A stretch of DNA of 64,000 nt from JAAYUD01 sp963676865 (GTDB lineage Bacteria; Bacteroidota; Bacteroidia; Bacteroidales; Bacteroidaceae). The notes under the pieces were generated by a model, which saw only the letters and a program-made list of their open reading frames with translations, was not told the origin of the DNA and did not search any database. Each line of letters begins with the position of its first letter. Position 1 is the stretch's first letter. Both the position numbers and the translations under genes were made by a program. Shown one piece after another: positions 34,127 through 43,174 of this stretch. Location of the stretch: contig CAXXSS010000001.1 of NCBI GenBank assembly GCA_963676865.2, positions 3,038,001-3,102,000 of the forward strand. Direction: 5' to 3'.

Positions 34127-34591
34127 ATGGATATATTTATCATTATTATATTAGTCATCGCGGCTGTCTTGCTATTTATGGTCGAATTATTTATCATTCC
34201 CGGTATCAGTTTGGCTAGTTTTGCAGCAGTTACCTGTTTGGTTGTGGCCAATTATTTGGCTTATGTCGATTTGGGTAGCACGGCATTTGTCATTACGCTT
34301 ATCGTTTCGTTGGCGGCGACGTTGGTCACTGTTATCCTATTCATGCGATCTAAAACGTTAGATCGTGTTTCGTTGAAAGAGACAATCAGCTCGTCGGTAG
34401 AAAACCTCAAAAAAACTTCGGTTAAAGTCGGTGATGAAGGTCTCACCACTACTCGTTTGGCACTGGTAGGCTACGCCAATATATACGATCAGATAGTAGA
34501 GGTAACATCGTGTGACGGTTTTTTGAATGCCGATACCCCTGTCAAGGTGGAGCGCATCACTAACGGCACGATATATGTTCGAAAACAATAA
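34127..34591 (+). CDS. NfeD-like membrane protein
   Basis: 154 residues with three membrane helices in the first about 75 residues (FIIIILVIAAVLLFMVELFIIPG, then VVANYLAY, then VITLIVSLAATLVTVILF) and a C-terminal OB-fold-like domain (GDEGLTTTRLALVGYANI...VTSCDGFLNADTPVKVERIT). NfeD proteins are the usual partners of flotillin-type proteins in membrane microdomains. It lacks the ClpP-like protease half, so it is the short NfeD1b-type. 23 bases before floA. Confidence 0.9.
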   Translation: MDIFIIIILVIAAVLLFMVELFIIPGISLASFAAVTCLVVANYLAYVDLGSTAFVITLIVSLAATLVTVILFMRSKTLDRVSLKETISSSVENLKKTSVKVGDEGLTTTRLALVGYANIYDQIVEVTSCDGFLNADTPVKVERITNGTIYVRKQ

Positions 34592-34614
34592 TCACTAATA
34601 CATACAAATAAATT

Positions 34615-35616
34615 ATGGAATCATCAGTCGCATTTATCATGATAGCTATCGCTGGTGGCGTGCTATTCTTGGCTCTCTTCTTCCACTATGTGCCATTCTT
34701 TCTATGGTTGTCGGCCAAAGTATCGGGCGTCAACATTTCGCTCATTCAGTTGTTTCTGATGCGCATTCGTAAAGTGCCCCCCTACGTAATTGTTCCGGGA
34801 CTTATCGAGGCGCATAAGGCGGGTTTGCAAAACATAACTCGCGACGGACTCGAGGCGCATTATTTGGCAGGGGGACATGTAGAACGTGTAGTACACTCCT
34901 TAGTGTCAGCTTCAAAAGCCAATATCGACTTGTCGTTCCAGATGGCAACAGCTATCGATCTTGCCGGTCGTGACGTGTTCGAAGCTGTACAAATGTCTGT
35001 CAACCCAAAAGTGATTGACACCCCTCCTGTATCGGCAGTTGCCAAAGACGGTATACAGATGATCGCCAAGGCACGTGTTACCGTGCGGGCCAGCATTCGC
35101 CAATTGGTTGGAGGTGCTGGAGAAGACACTGTACTCGCTCGTGTAGGTGAGGGTATTGTTTCGTCTATCGGTTCGGCATTGAATCATAAATCGGTACTCG
35201 AGAATCCGGACTCCATTTCGAAGCTCGTGTTAAGCAAAGGGCTTGATGCCGGTACAGCTTTCGAAATTCTATCTATCGATATAGCCGATATTGATATAGG
35301 CAAAAATATTGGTGCAATGTTACAGATGGATCAAGCCAATGCCGATAAAAACATTGCTCAGGCTAAAGCCGAAGAGCGCCGTGCGATGGCTGTGGCTCTC
35401 GAACAGGAAATGAAAGCCAAAGCTCAAGAGGCACGGGCCAATGTGATTCAGGCCGAAGCGGAAGTACCTTTGGCTATGGCCGATGCTTTTCGTAGTGGTA
35501 ACCTCGGCGTGATGGATTACTATCGCATGAAAAATATCGAAGCTGATACCAACATGAGAGATACCATTGCCAAACCGATTCAGGGAAACAAGCCTTCTAC
35601 ACCCACAATGAAATAG
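34615..35616 (+). CDS. floA: Flotillin-like protein FloA
   Basis: A 333-residue SPFH-domain protein of the UPF0365/FloA (YqfA) family that scaffolds membrane microdomains. One N-terminal hydrophobic hairpin (AFIMIAIAGGVLFLALFFHYVPFF), then SPFH domain (VIDTPPVSAVAKDGIQMIAKARVTVRA), then a Glu/Ala-rich coiled coil (NIAQAKAEERRAMAVALEQEMKAKAQEARA). Length and order match FloA. Operon with NfeD and the TPR-PD40 protein. Confidence 0.95.
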   Translation: MESSVAFIMIAIAGGVLFLALFFHYVPFFLWLSAKVSGVNISLIQLFLMRIRKVPPYVIVPGLIEAHKAGLQNITRDGLEAHYLAGGHVERVVHSLVSASKANIDLSFQMATAIDLAGRDVFEAVQMSVNPKVIDTPPVSAVAKDGIQMIAKARVTVRASIRQLVGGAGEDTVLARVGEGIVSSIGSALNHKSVLENPDSISKLVLSKGLDAGTAFEILSIDIADIDIGKNIGAMLQMDQANADKNIAQAKAEERRAMAVALEQEMKAKAQEARANVIQAEAEVPLAMADAFRSGNLGVMDYYRMKNIEADTNMRDTIAKPIQGNKPSTPTMK

Positions 35617-35677
35617 TTCTTTATAAGTGCTTGGTAGGTCTATATTCGGCTATTTTGCCCTTATCAAATAAAAACAT

Positions 35678-35711
35678 CTATTAGGGCGGACATACAAGTC
35701 CGCCCTAATAG
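35678..35711. terminator. Perfect 14-bp hairpin after floA
   Basis: CTATTAGGGCGGAC (35678-35691) pairs perfectly with 35698-35711 around a 6-base loop. No T-run follows, so it is not a classical intrinsic terminator. It lies 62 bases after floA and 33 bases before the phosphorylase gene, and may end or process the floA transcript or protect the next one. Confidence 0.55.
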
Positions 35712-35743
35712 ACAATACGAATATCTACTTAAAACAGAAAACA

Positions 35744-36619
35744 ATGAAACAATATTTCGCTCCATCGGAGCTCATCATTAATGAAGATGGCAGTGTATTT
35801 CACCTCCATATCAAACCCGAGCAACTTGCCGACAAAATTATTTTAGTAGGCGACCCGGGACGTGTCTCTATGTTGGCCTCATACTTTGATAATATCGAAT
35901 GCGAAAATTCCAATCGAGAGTTTCATAGTATTACCGGAATATACAAGGGCAAACGCATCTCTGTCATTTCTACGGGTATAGGGTGCGACAATATAGATAT
36001 TGTTCTTAATGAGATAGATGCGTTGGCCAATATAGATTTTGCCACGCGAGAAACCAAAGACTCCCTGCGTACACTCGATATTGTTCGAATAGGTACTTGT
36101 GGTGGTTTACAACCCAATACGCCGACCGGCTCTTTCATTTGCTCTGACAAGTCGATCGGATTCGATGGACTCCTTAATTTTTATGCAGGGCGTAATGAAG
36201 TATGTGACCTTGATCTTGAAGAAGATTTTGTAGACTATATGGGGTGGGAAGGTAATGTATGTCAACCACATCCGTACGTCATCAATGCCGATAAGTCGCT
36301 CATTGATCGTATAGGTCACGATATGGTACATGGAATGACGATTGCGTGTGGTGGTTTCTTTGGTCCGCAAGGCCGCAAACTGCGTATTCCATTGGCCGAT
36401 CCGCAACAAAACACCAAGATAGAGCAATATGAATATCAAGGGATGCGTGTCACCAATTTCGAAATGGAAAGCTCGGCTGTAGCCGGACTGTCTCGTCTTA
36501 TGGGACATCATGCTGTTACGGTCTGTATGGTTATTGCCAATCGTCTGGCAAAACAAGCCAATACCGGCTACAAAGGCACTATGGAAACTTTAGTACAAAC
36601 CGTATTGGATAGGATTTAA
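35744..36619 (+). CDS. Nucleoside phosphorylase (PNP/UDP family)
   Basis: A 291-residue enzyme of the PNP_UDP_1 family that splits nucleosides with phosphate. Seen: IILVGDPGRVSMLASYF (phosphate loop GDPGR), STGIGCDNI, VRIGTCGGLQPNTPTGSF, and VTNFEMESSAVAGLSRLMGH (ribose-binding EMES). Closest to uridine phosphorylase-like proteins. Six bases before mnmE, so the two may be cotranscribed. Base preference is not clear. Confidence 0.9.
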   Translation: MKQYFAPSELIINEDGSVFHLHIKPEQLADKIILVGDPGRVSMLASYFDNIECENSNREFHSITGIYKGKRISVISTGIGCDNIDIVLNEIDALANIDFATRETKDSLRTLDIVRIGTCGGLQPNTPTGSFICSDKSIGFDGLLNFYAGRNEVCDLDLEEDFVDYMGWEGNVCQPHPYVINADKSLIDRIGHDMVHGMTIACGGFFGPQGRKLRIPLADPQQNTKIEQYEYQGMRVTNFEMESSAVAGLSRLMGHHAVTVCMVIANRLAKQANTGYKGTMETLVQTVLDRI

Positions 36620-36625
36620 CGGCAC

Positions 36626-38011
36626 ATGAACAAGGGAGAAACAATCTGCGCTATTGCCACCGCTACAGGTGGCGCTTTGGGTATTGTCAGAGTATCGGGT
36701 AATAACGCCATCGCATATACCGACCATGTATTCAAACTTGCATCGGGTAAGGAATTGTCCGAATGCAAACCGTATACGTTACACTTCGGTCGTATCATGG
36801 ATGGGGTAGAGGTGGTAGACGAGGTATTGGTTAGTCTTTGCCGTGCTCCTCATAGCTATACCGGCGAAGATACTACCGAAATCACATGCCATGGTTCTCC
36901 TTATATACTCCAACGTGTATTGCAGTTGCTTATCGCCGCAGGCTGTCGCATGGCTCGTCCCGGTGAATACACTCAACGGGCTTTTCTCAATGGGAAGATG
37001 GATTTGAGTCAGGCCGAAGCCGTAGCCGACCTTATTGCTTCTACTTCTGCCTCTACTCATCGGTTGGCTATGAACCAAATGCGAGGAGGATTCAGTAAAC
37101 AATTGGCCGATCTACGCGAAAAGCTCTTGCAATTCACTTCGCTCATCGAGCTTGAACTTGATTTCAGCGAAGAAGATGTCGAGTTTGCCGACCGTACCCA
37201 ACTACGCCAACTTGCCCAGGAAATATCCAAAGTCCTTCAGCGCCTCGCCAATTCGTTCAGTGTGGGCAATGCCATCAAGAATGGCATTCCTGTAGCTATC
37301 ATCGGCGAGACCAATTCAGGCAAATCAACCTTGCTCAATGCCCTGCTCAATGAAGAACGAGCCATTGTGAGCGATATTCAGGGCACTACTCGCGATGTCA
37401 TCGAAGATACGATCAACTTGGAAGGTGTCACCTTTCGTTTCATCGACACCGCCGGCATACGCGACACCACCGACCGCATTGAGTCTATGGGCATACAGCG
37501 CACTTTCGAAAAGATGGATCAGGCCGAAATCATTCTATGGATGGTCGATGCCACACAAGCAATAGAGCAGACCGATCGCCTCGACAAACAAATAGCTGCC
37601 CATACCGAAGGTAAGCATCTTATCCTAGTGCTCAATAAGTGCGATCTGCTCACCGATGAGCAGCAAAGCGCTCTTGCGCCACTTTTAGAACGCTATCCTC
37701 ATCATCTCTTTATCTCTGCCAAGCACGATCGTCATATTGACAATCTGCAACAACTACTTATTCAAGCTGCTCATCTGCCTTCGGTCACTCAAAACGATGT
37801 CATCGTCACCAATGCCCGTCATTACGAAGCTCTCACTGCCGCTCTCACTGCTATCGATCGAGTTCGTCAAGGATTGGACTCCAATCTGTCGGGCGATTTC
37901 ATTGCTCAAGACATCCGTGAATGTATCTTTCATTTGAGTGATATAGCCGGCGAAGTAACAACCGATGATGTGCTACACAATATCTTTAAACATTTTTGTA
38001 TTGGAAAATAG
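36626..38011 (+). CDS. mnmE: tRNA uridine-5-carboxymethylaminomethyl(34) synthesis GTPase MnmE
   Basis: A 461-residue GTPase that with MnmG modifies the wobble uridine of several tRNAs. N-terminal formyl-THF-binding domain (GETICAIATATGGALGIVRVSG...), G domain from about residue 220 with the P-loop GETNSGKST, DTAGIRDT (G3), NKCD (G4), and the C-terminal catalytic Cys in FCIGK at the very end. All key features are present, so it is full length. It marks the end of the conserved part before the accessory region. Confidence 0.97.
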   Translation: MNKGETICAIATATGGALGIVRVSGNNAIAYTDHVFKLASGKELSECKPYTLHFGRIMDGVEVVDEVLVSLCRAPHSYTGEDTTEITCHGSPYILQRVLQLLIAAGCRMARPGEYTQRAFLNGKMDLSQAEAVADLIASTSASTHRLAMNQMRGGFSKQLADLREKLLQFTSLIELELDFSEEDVEFADRTQLRQLAQEISKVLQRLANSFSVGNAIKNGIPVAIIGETNSGKSTLLNALLNEERAIVSDIQGTTRDVIEDTINLEGVTFRFIDTAGIRDTTDRIESMGIQRTFEKMDQAEIILWMVDATQAIEQTDRLDKQIAAHTEGKHLILVLNKCDLLTDEQQSALAPLLERYPHHLFISAKHDRHIDNLQQLLIQAAHLPSVTQNDVIVTNARHYEALTAALTAIDRVRQGLDSNLSGDFIAQDIRECIFHLSDIAGEVTTDDVLHNIFKHFCIGK

Positions 38012-38183
38012 TCCAAACAATATATTGATAATTAGCTGGTTAAATTTTATTAACCGAAACAATAAATAAAATAAAATGCTTTTAATCAATGCATTATGTG
38101 TAATATATAACTCCATTTTTGTCGCTATTTTGTTGCTCGGAAATACTTGAGCAACAAGAGCAATAAATTCTAATAAGAATATC

Positions 38184-38963
38184 ATGGAATACAGAATAGA
38201 AAACATAGATGGAAAAGAATTTCGGCATCCTGTAATATTGTATAAATACAGGGATTGGGAGAATTTGAATCACAGGAATATTCTTCAAGATAATACCATT
38301 TATTTTGCATCTCCAAAAAGTTTTGACGATATTTATGATTGTAACGTACCTGAATCATTTCCGACTGGTACAAAGCTTTACAATATATTTTTGCAGAAAT
38401 CCAAAGTTGATTATCCCGATAAAACAAGACAACAACATCGAAAGTTTGCTCGATATTGGAGCAAACATTCTCCTTTAGCACAGCCAAAACTACTAAAAGA
38501 AAAGATTGAGCAGTTTAATACTGCTTTTAACAATCGCTTTGGTGTTCTTAGTCTTACAGCAAATCCACATAATGAAGATATGTGGGAGAAGTATGGAAAC
38601 TCACATAAAGGCTTTTGTGTAGGTTTTGACACTGATAAACTTTTTGAGGCAGAAAGCATGGGAGGTGGTGAAGTGCAATATTCGGACAAATTGCCTACAA
38701 TAGACTTTATTAATGACGATTTTCAGGCAAAGCATATAAAAAACATTTTTTTCAAAGAAACTAAATGGAAGTTTGAGCAAGAATATAGATTGCATAAAAT
38801 GTGGGAAAATGACATATCAAATGCGGAAAGAAATATTAAACTTCCCGAAGATTGTATTACCGAAATTATCTTGGGTAAAATCATGTCAGATAAGGATAAA
38901 GAAGAGATTAAGAACCTTGTACTAAGTAAATATCCTCATATAAAGATAAGCGAGGAATTCTAA
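38184..38963 (+). CDS. DUF2971 family protein
   Basis: 259 residues matching DUF2971, an uncharacterised family common in accessory and defence regions: LYKYRDWENLN...DNTIYFASPKSFDDIYDC, FGVLSLTANPHNEDMWEKYGNSHKGFCVGFD, and FFKETKWKFEQEYRLHK, ending with VLSKYPHIKISEE. Length is normal. Lower GC than mnmE. It is first in the accessory island. Members are suggested to act as toxins or sensors, but no activity is established. Confidence 0.87.
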   Translation: MEYRIENIDGKEFRHPVILYKYRDWENLNHRNILQDNTIYFASPKSFDDIYDCNVPESFPTGTKLYNIFLQKSKVDYPDKTRQQHRKFARYWSKHSPLAQPKLLKEKIEQFNTAFNNRFGVLSLTANPHNEDMWEKYGNSHKGFCVGFDTDKLFEAESMGGGEVQYSDKLPTIDFINDDFQAKHIKNIFFKETKWKFEQEYRLHKMWENDISNAERNIKLPEDCITEIILGKIMSDKDKEEIKNLVLSKYPHIKISEEF

Positions 38964-39139
38964 AATAAGATGTAAAAAGCAGAAATAATTTGTTGTTGAT
39001 TTGCTGCTCGCAAGAACATTTTTTGAATATTAATTATTGTATTATCAGTAATATAGTATCTAATTATCTAAGTTTTGTATAGACAAGTGATATTTATAAG
39101 CGATTAGAAAATAATTCCTAGTAAATAATTATTTATTGT

Positions 39140-39697
39140 ATGATTCCTAAATTAAAAACTTGCTACAATAGAAGTCTTGAATATTTGATGGAGCATAATT
39201 TGCTTGAACCTATGATTAAGGCTGATCAACTTGTGCGCAAACTGAATGATTTACCGTTAGTCGCTCAGAATGAACAGCAGCATATTATCAAAGAACTTTT
39301 TGGAAGTGTTGGCGCTAATCCGTCTATTGCGCATAATTTTCATTGCGATTTTGGTTTCAACATTCATGTGGGAGATAATTTTTATGCCGGATACAATTGC
39401 ACTATGCTAGATTTTGCTGAAATAAGGATTGGAGACAATTGTCTTATTGGTCCGAATGTAGGAATTTATACTACGGGGCACAATGAGTCGCCAAAGTTGC
39501 GTCATGAGACTGGCTATGCTATTCCTGTGACTATTGGTAATAATGTATGGATCGGTGGAGGTGCTACTATTTTGCCAGGTGTTATTATTGGCGATGGTGC
39601 TATTGTGGCGGCAGGTGCTGTTGTTACAAAAGATGTTACAGCAAATACTGTTGTTGGGGGAATACCGGCAACAATAATAAAAGAAATTTGTAACTAA
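39140..39697 (+). CDS. Maltose/galactoside O-acetyltransferase-like protein
   Basis: 185 residues, a left-handed beta-helix acetyltransferase of the MAT/LacA group: N-terminal helical cap, FNIHVGDNFYAGYNCTMLDFAEIRIGDNCLIGPNVGIYTTGH (catalytic His), then hexapeptide turns NNVWIGGGATILPGVIIGDGAIVAAGAVVTKDV. It acetylates sugar hydroxyls using acetyl-CoA; the exact sugar is unknown. The N-terminus lacks the longest part of the cap seen in E. coli Maa. Confidence 0.9.
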   Translation: MIPKLKTCYNRSLEYLMEHNLLEPMIKADQLVRKLNDLPLVAQNEQQHIIKELFGSVGANPSIAHNFHCDFGFNIHVGDNFYAGYNCTMLDFAEIRIGDNCLIGPNVGIYTTGHNESPKLRHETGYAIPVTIGNNVWIGGGATILPGVIIGDGAIVAAGAVVTKDVTANTVVGGIPATIIKEICN

Positions 39698-39768
39698 TTC
39701 TATTCTTCTTAAATTGTTATTCTTGGATTTTTCTTTGAAGTATTTAGATAAGATGTTCTTTTCCATAA

Positions 39769-39867
39769 ATTTGTCTTATTATCGTTACTGATTGGAGAGA
39801 ACGTGCAGCGCGATTAGGAATTTCACGTTCTGAACAGAAGCAAATGACCAACGCATTTAGGTACTAA
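39769..39867 (+). pseudogene. HipA-like kinase C-terminal remnant
   Basis: An open stretch of 32 codons without a start, ending in TAA: the peptide contains VTDWRERAARLGISRSEQKQ then MTNAFRY. This matches the typical C-terminal end of HipA toxin kinases (WR..A..LGISR.EQ..M..AF). The rest of the hipA gene and hipB are absent, so this is a leftover of a lost toxin-antitoxin locus. It sits directly before the helicase gene. Confidence 0.6.
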
Positions 39868-39891
39868 TTATATAATTATAGTTTTACAGCT

Positions 39892-42486
39892 TTGCAACAA
39901 TATATTAATATAGGAACCATCATTGTAATCGCAATTCTGGTAGTTGTGGTAGCTTTGCGGCTGTATTATAAGCATATATCTGATGAAATTGAGGAGTTTA
40001 CTGATGCAAAGGATATTAATGCTGTTAAAGAGGTGAATGATATGGATGGCTATCAAGTGATTGATATCCCAAAACTGCTTGCTAGCCAATATAAAGACTC
40101 CTTGATAAAAAAAGTGGATGCTACTGCTTTGGCAGAAGAGCTATCCCCACTCTATACCAAGCTTGTAAGATTACAGAAACGACTGGATCAAATGCATTTG
40201 GATAGTAATGATCTTCTTGATAATTGTGTCTGGAATATCGAGAAACTAGATAATCTTATAAAAGAACATAACGGTAACTATTATACTAACATTCTGAATA
40301 CGAATAAGAATTTCTTCGACTATTGTCTGATGTATCCGCTGGATGATCAACAACGGCGTTCGATTGTATCAGAAGAAGATAATGTGCTCGTTGTGAGTAG
40401 CGCTGGGAGCGGTAAAACTTCATCGATTGTTGGTAAGGTGAAATATCTTATTGAAGTGAAGCATGCAGCCCCATCGAAGATACTGCTTATCAGTTATACG
40501 AACAAGGCTGCAGCTGAATTGACAGAACGATTGGGTATCAATGGTTTGAGAGGATATACTTTTCACAAACTTGCTATTGATATAATTGGCAAGTATACTG
40601 GCGAGAAGCCTTCGATTTGTGAGAATACTGATCTATTGTTCGTATCTATCTATAAAGATTTGACCCAAAAAAGTAAGAAGTTCCGCGAAAGCGTATTGGA
40701 GTATTTTGTTGATTATCAGGAAACTGATGAAGAAAAACAACAACGTGAAGCATTGGAGAAACTATCTGCCCAAAAGAGTGGTAGGTTGAAGGCGCAGTTT
40801 CCCGATATGGATGGCAATCCGATATACGTGAAGAGTCAGGAGGAACAGAAGATTTGTTTGGGACTTACCGCACTAGGGGTGAAGTTCAGATATGAAGAAC
40901 CTTACCAGCATAGAGTTGCTGATGAAACGCACTCACAATATAAACCGGACTTCTCGATTTATTATGAGAAAGATGGCGAGATGAAACGTGTATATCTAGA
41001 GCACTATGGTGTTGACGAACATGGATTGGTACCATCATGGTTTGCCAAGGATAAGGGTGTCACTTACGAAGAAGCCAACCGGAAATATGGTGATGGAATA
41101 ACATGGAAGAAAGCCGTACATCAGAAATATGATACTACATTGATATCAACTCAGAGTGCTGATTTCAAATACTTCGATGTTCAGGACAAACTAAAGAAGG
41201 TGCTAAAGAGTGTGGGAGTGCCTACACATGAAATGACCAAGGAAGAACTATTTAATTTAATACTTCCAAAGAATAGTCATAAAGAAAAGTCATTCATCAG
41301 ATTAATAGTAACTTTCGCTACTCTATTAAAGTCAAGTTTAAGGGATATTGATGATGTTTTGAAACAAAGCAAACGAGCTGATTCTGAACGTTCTACATTC
41401 ATCATCAAGAACATCTTTGAGCCTGTATATGAGCGCTATCAGGAAGCGTTGAAGCTGCAAAGTCAAATGGACTTTACTGACATAATATTGGAGGCAACAG
41501 AACTATGTAAGGAACAACATCCTGTAAAATACGATTATATTATTGTAGATGAGTTTCAGGATATTTCTATCGATAGATATAATTTTCTGAGGGCATTACA
41601 AGAGACCAATCTTCCAGCAAAGCTATATTGTGTGGGCGATGATTGGCAGTCGATATATCGCTTTTCGGGTAGCGACATGTCCTTATTCAAGGACTTCCCC
41701 GTATATTTTGGTGATACCGATATTCATAAGATTGAAACCACCTATCGTTTTGGCGAACCATTAATCAGTCATTCTTCAAGATTCATTCAGAAAAACAAAG
41801 CTCAATATACCAAGAATGTACATCCTTTCAATCAAAATGCTCGTACAGAGCTTTTGTTTCAGCCATATAGTTACTTCAAGTATAATGAGACATTCGAGCA
41901 GCTCATCAATAGTATTCCTGCAGATAAGTCTATATTCCTATTGGGACGCTACTCTTTTGACGACTATTTCCTGAGTAAAAAGTATCAAAGCTTCAAGAAT
42001 GGTAATCACTTCTGCTATAACATCTGTGGTCGCAATATTGAGTACCTCACGGTTCATAAATCAAAGGGGCTTGAAGCTGATTACGTAATTTTGCTGCAGT
42101 GTAATAAGGGAACGTATGGTTTCCCATCGCTCGTGAGTGATGATCCTGTATTGGATTATGTGCTCAATAATAGCGATGGGTTCCCCTATGGCGAGGAACG
42201 TCGTGTGTTCTATGTTGCTATTACGAGAGCTAAGGTAAAAACTTTCGTCATGTACGATATGAAACAACCTTCTGTGTTCGTTGAAGAGTTTCTTCATCCA
42301 AAAACCGTAACTAAAGAAAGCTATGTAAAGCATCGCAATGCTGATAAACGTTGGACAATACGTGCAGACCAATACCTGCTTGATATGCATGCCAAAGGGT
42401 TAAGTATAAAGCAGATATCGGAAAAGATGGGGCGCAGTCAAACCGCAATTGTAATGCGACTTGGAAAGCTAGGAGTTGGAGATTGA
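39892..42486 (+). CDS. Membrane-anchored UvrD-type helicase with nuclease-like insertion
   Basis: 864 residues from a TTG at 39892; an in-frame stop at 39865 excludes earlier starts, and the next ATG is 40042. The TTG start gives an N-terminal hydrophobic helix (IGTIIVIAILVVVVALRLYY) and so a membrane anchor. UvrD/SF1A motifs: SSAGSGKTSS (Walker A, about 170), GYTFHKLA, YIIVDEFQDIS (Walker B, about 549), VGDDWQSIYRFSGSD, VHKSKGLEADYVIL and RRVFYVAITRAK. Between motifs Ic and II lies an insertion (about 290-425) with LGVKFRYEEPY, YKPDFSIYY and VYLEHYG, reminiscent of a PD-(D/E)xK nuclease-like fold. The C-terminus is an HTH (LSIKQISEKMGRSQTAIVMRL). Probably accessory or defence-linked. Confidence 0.85.
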   Translation: MQQYINIGTIIVIAILVVVVALRLYYKHISDEIEEFTDAKDINAVKEVNDMDGYQVIDIPKLLASQYKDSLIKKVDATALAEELSPLYTKLVRLQKRLDQMHLDSNDLLDNCVWNIEKLDNLIKEHNGNYYTNILNTNKNFFDYCLMYPLDDQQRRSIVSEEDNVLVVSSAGSGKTSSIVGKVKYLIEVKHAAPSKILLISYTNKAAAELTERLGINGLRGYTFHKLAIDIIGKYTGEKPSICENTDLLFVSIYKDLTQKSKKFRESVLEYFVDYQETDEEKQQREALEKLSAQKSGRLKAQFPDMDGNPIYVKSQEEQKICLGLTALGVKFRYEEPYQHRVADETHSQYKPDFSIYYEKDGEMKRVYLEHYGVDEHGLVPSWFAKDKGVTYEEANRKYGDGITWKKAVHQKYDTTLISTQSADFKYFDVQDKLKKVLKSVGVPTHEMTKEELFNLILPKNSHKEKSFIRLIVTFATLLKSSLRDIDDVLKQSKRADSERSTFIIKNIFEPVYERYQEALKLQSQMDFTDIILEATELCKEQHPVKYDYIIVDEFQDISIDRYNFLRALQETNLPAKLYCVGDDWQSIYRFSGSDMSLFKDFPVYFGDTDIHKIETTYRFGEPLISHSSRFIQKNKAQYTKNVHPFNQNARTELLFQPYSYFKYNETFEQLINSIPADKSIFLLGRYSFDDYFLSKKYQSFKNGNHFCYNICGRNIEYLTVHKSKGLEADYVILLQCNKGTYGFPSLVSDDPVLDYVLNNSDGFPYGEERRVFYVAITRAKVKTFVMYDMKQPSVFVEEFLHPKTVTKESYVKHRNADKRWTIRADQYLLDMHAKGLSIKQISEKMGRSQTAIVMRLGKLGVGD

Positions 42487-42498
42487 TAAAAACTAGTT
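42483..42498. repeat. 16-bp direct repeat, left copy
   Basis: TTGATAAAAACTAGTT overlaps the stop codon of the UvrD-like gene and recurs exactly at 44628-44643, about 2.1 kb to the right. The pair brackets the segment holding the hairpin array and the broken HU gene. Confidence 0.5.
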
Positions 42499-42690
42499 TA
42501 AAATATCGAAAGGCGTCATGAACTCCTTTATAAACTTTCCCTCCCTAAGGCTATAGCATCGATCCATCCGTACTTTTGGTAAATTAGAACAAGGACTTCT
42601 TTCACTTTCTATTGGCAACATGAACAAACCTTGTTTATAAGCGTCTCTGCAATTATATTTAGTCAGAATAATTGAGTTCGATGTAAGAAA
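42493..42690 (-). pseudogene. Possible remnant of an unknown gene
   Basis: A 65-codon open stretch with protein-like composition (DAYKQGLFMLPIESERSPC, then RMDRCYSLREGKFIKEFMTP), bounded upstream by an in-frame TGA. It has no good N-terminal start; the only ATGs are internal, e.g. giving MLPIESERSPC. I do not recognise it. It is most likely the C-terminal scrap of a decayed gene. Confidence 0.35.
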
Positions 42691-42990
42691 TCAAGTTTCG
42701 CAGACATATCCGTCATGTCAAATATTTATCAATCAATCTATTATAAAGACTCGAGGCTAAAATGGGACCTGGAAAAGGTATTATTAAACTATCACACAGT
42801 GATTTATTAAAGCTGAGTCTGGCAATTCTCACATTTTCCCTATCGGCACAACAGCTCTGATAACGATCATAGCCGAACGACCGAATAGACAGAACCGAAA
42901 TAGCTGTGTCTGCTTTTTACGCCGATCATTGCCAAACCTTTCATGCGACCTTTCAAAAAGGGTGAGCTCTGTGAGACATGCGGACGAAAG

Positions 42991-43022
42991 TTGGTTCGTG
43001 TCAGAAAGATTTTATATCTTTG
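42991..43022 (+). promoter_or_regulatory. Promoter ahead of the hairpin array and HU pseudogene
   Basis: TTG (42991-42993), 21-base spacer, TATCTTTG (43015-43022). The predicted start (about 43029) lies just before the 37-bp hairpin at 43035, so the transcript would begin with that hairpin. The stretch 42691-42990 shows no supportable gene. Confidence 0.55.
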
Positions 43023-43034
43023 TTCTGAGAAGAA

Positions 43035-43126
43035 TGTCGTTCCACATATGTGATTCGATCAACTCACATATATGGAACGATCGACTCACATATGTGAGTT
43101 GATCGAATCACATATGTGGAACGACA
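43035..43126. repeat. Perfect 37-bp inverted repeat made of 22-bp-spaced CATATG cores
   Basis: The arms 43035-43071 and 43090-43126 are exactly complementary, with an 18-base centre that repeats parts of the arm (GGAACGATC, GACTCAC). CATATG or CATATA cores are centred at 43047.5, 43069.5, 43091.5 and 43113.5, exactly 22 bp apart, with GATC between each pair. The spacing matches the arrays at 2828-2950 and 16131-16300, though the core sequence differs. Confidence 0.85.
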
Positions 43127-43174
43127 AACCCTTGATGAGCCGATAAAAATGCCTTAAACACGACAACCATTATT

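Noticed and set aside
42943..43053. Plus-strand mini-ORF beginning MRPFKKGELCETCG
   Set aside because: Runs into the palindromic hairpin and stops there; no family match, and the predicted promoter lies inside it.
43035..43126. Simple rho-independent terminator
   Set aside because: The stem is 37 bp with no T-run, and a promoter directly precedes it; far too long and symmetric for an ordinary terminator.
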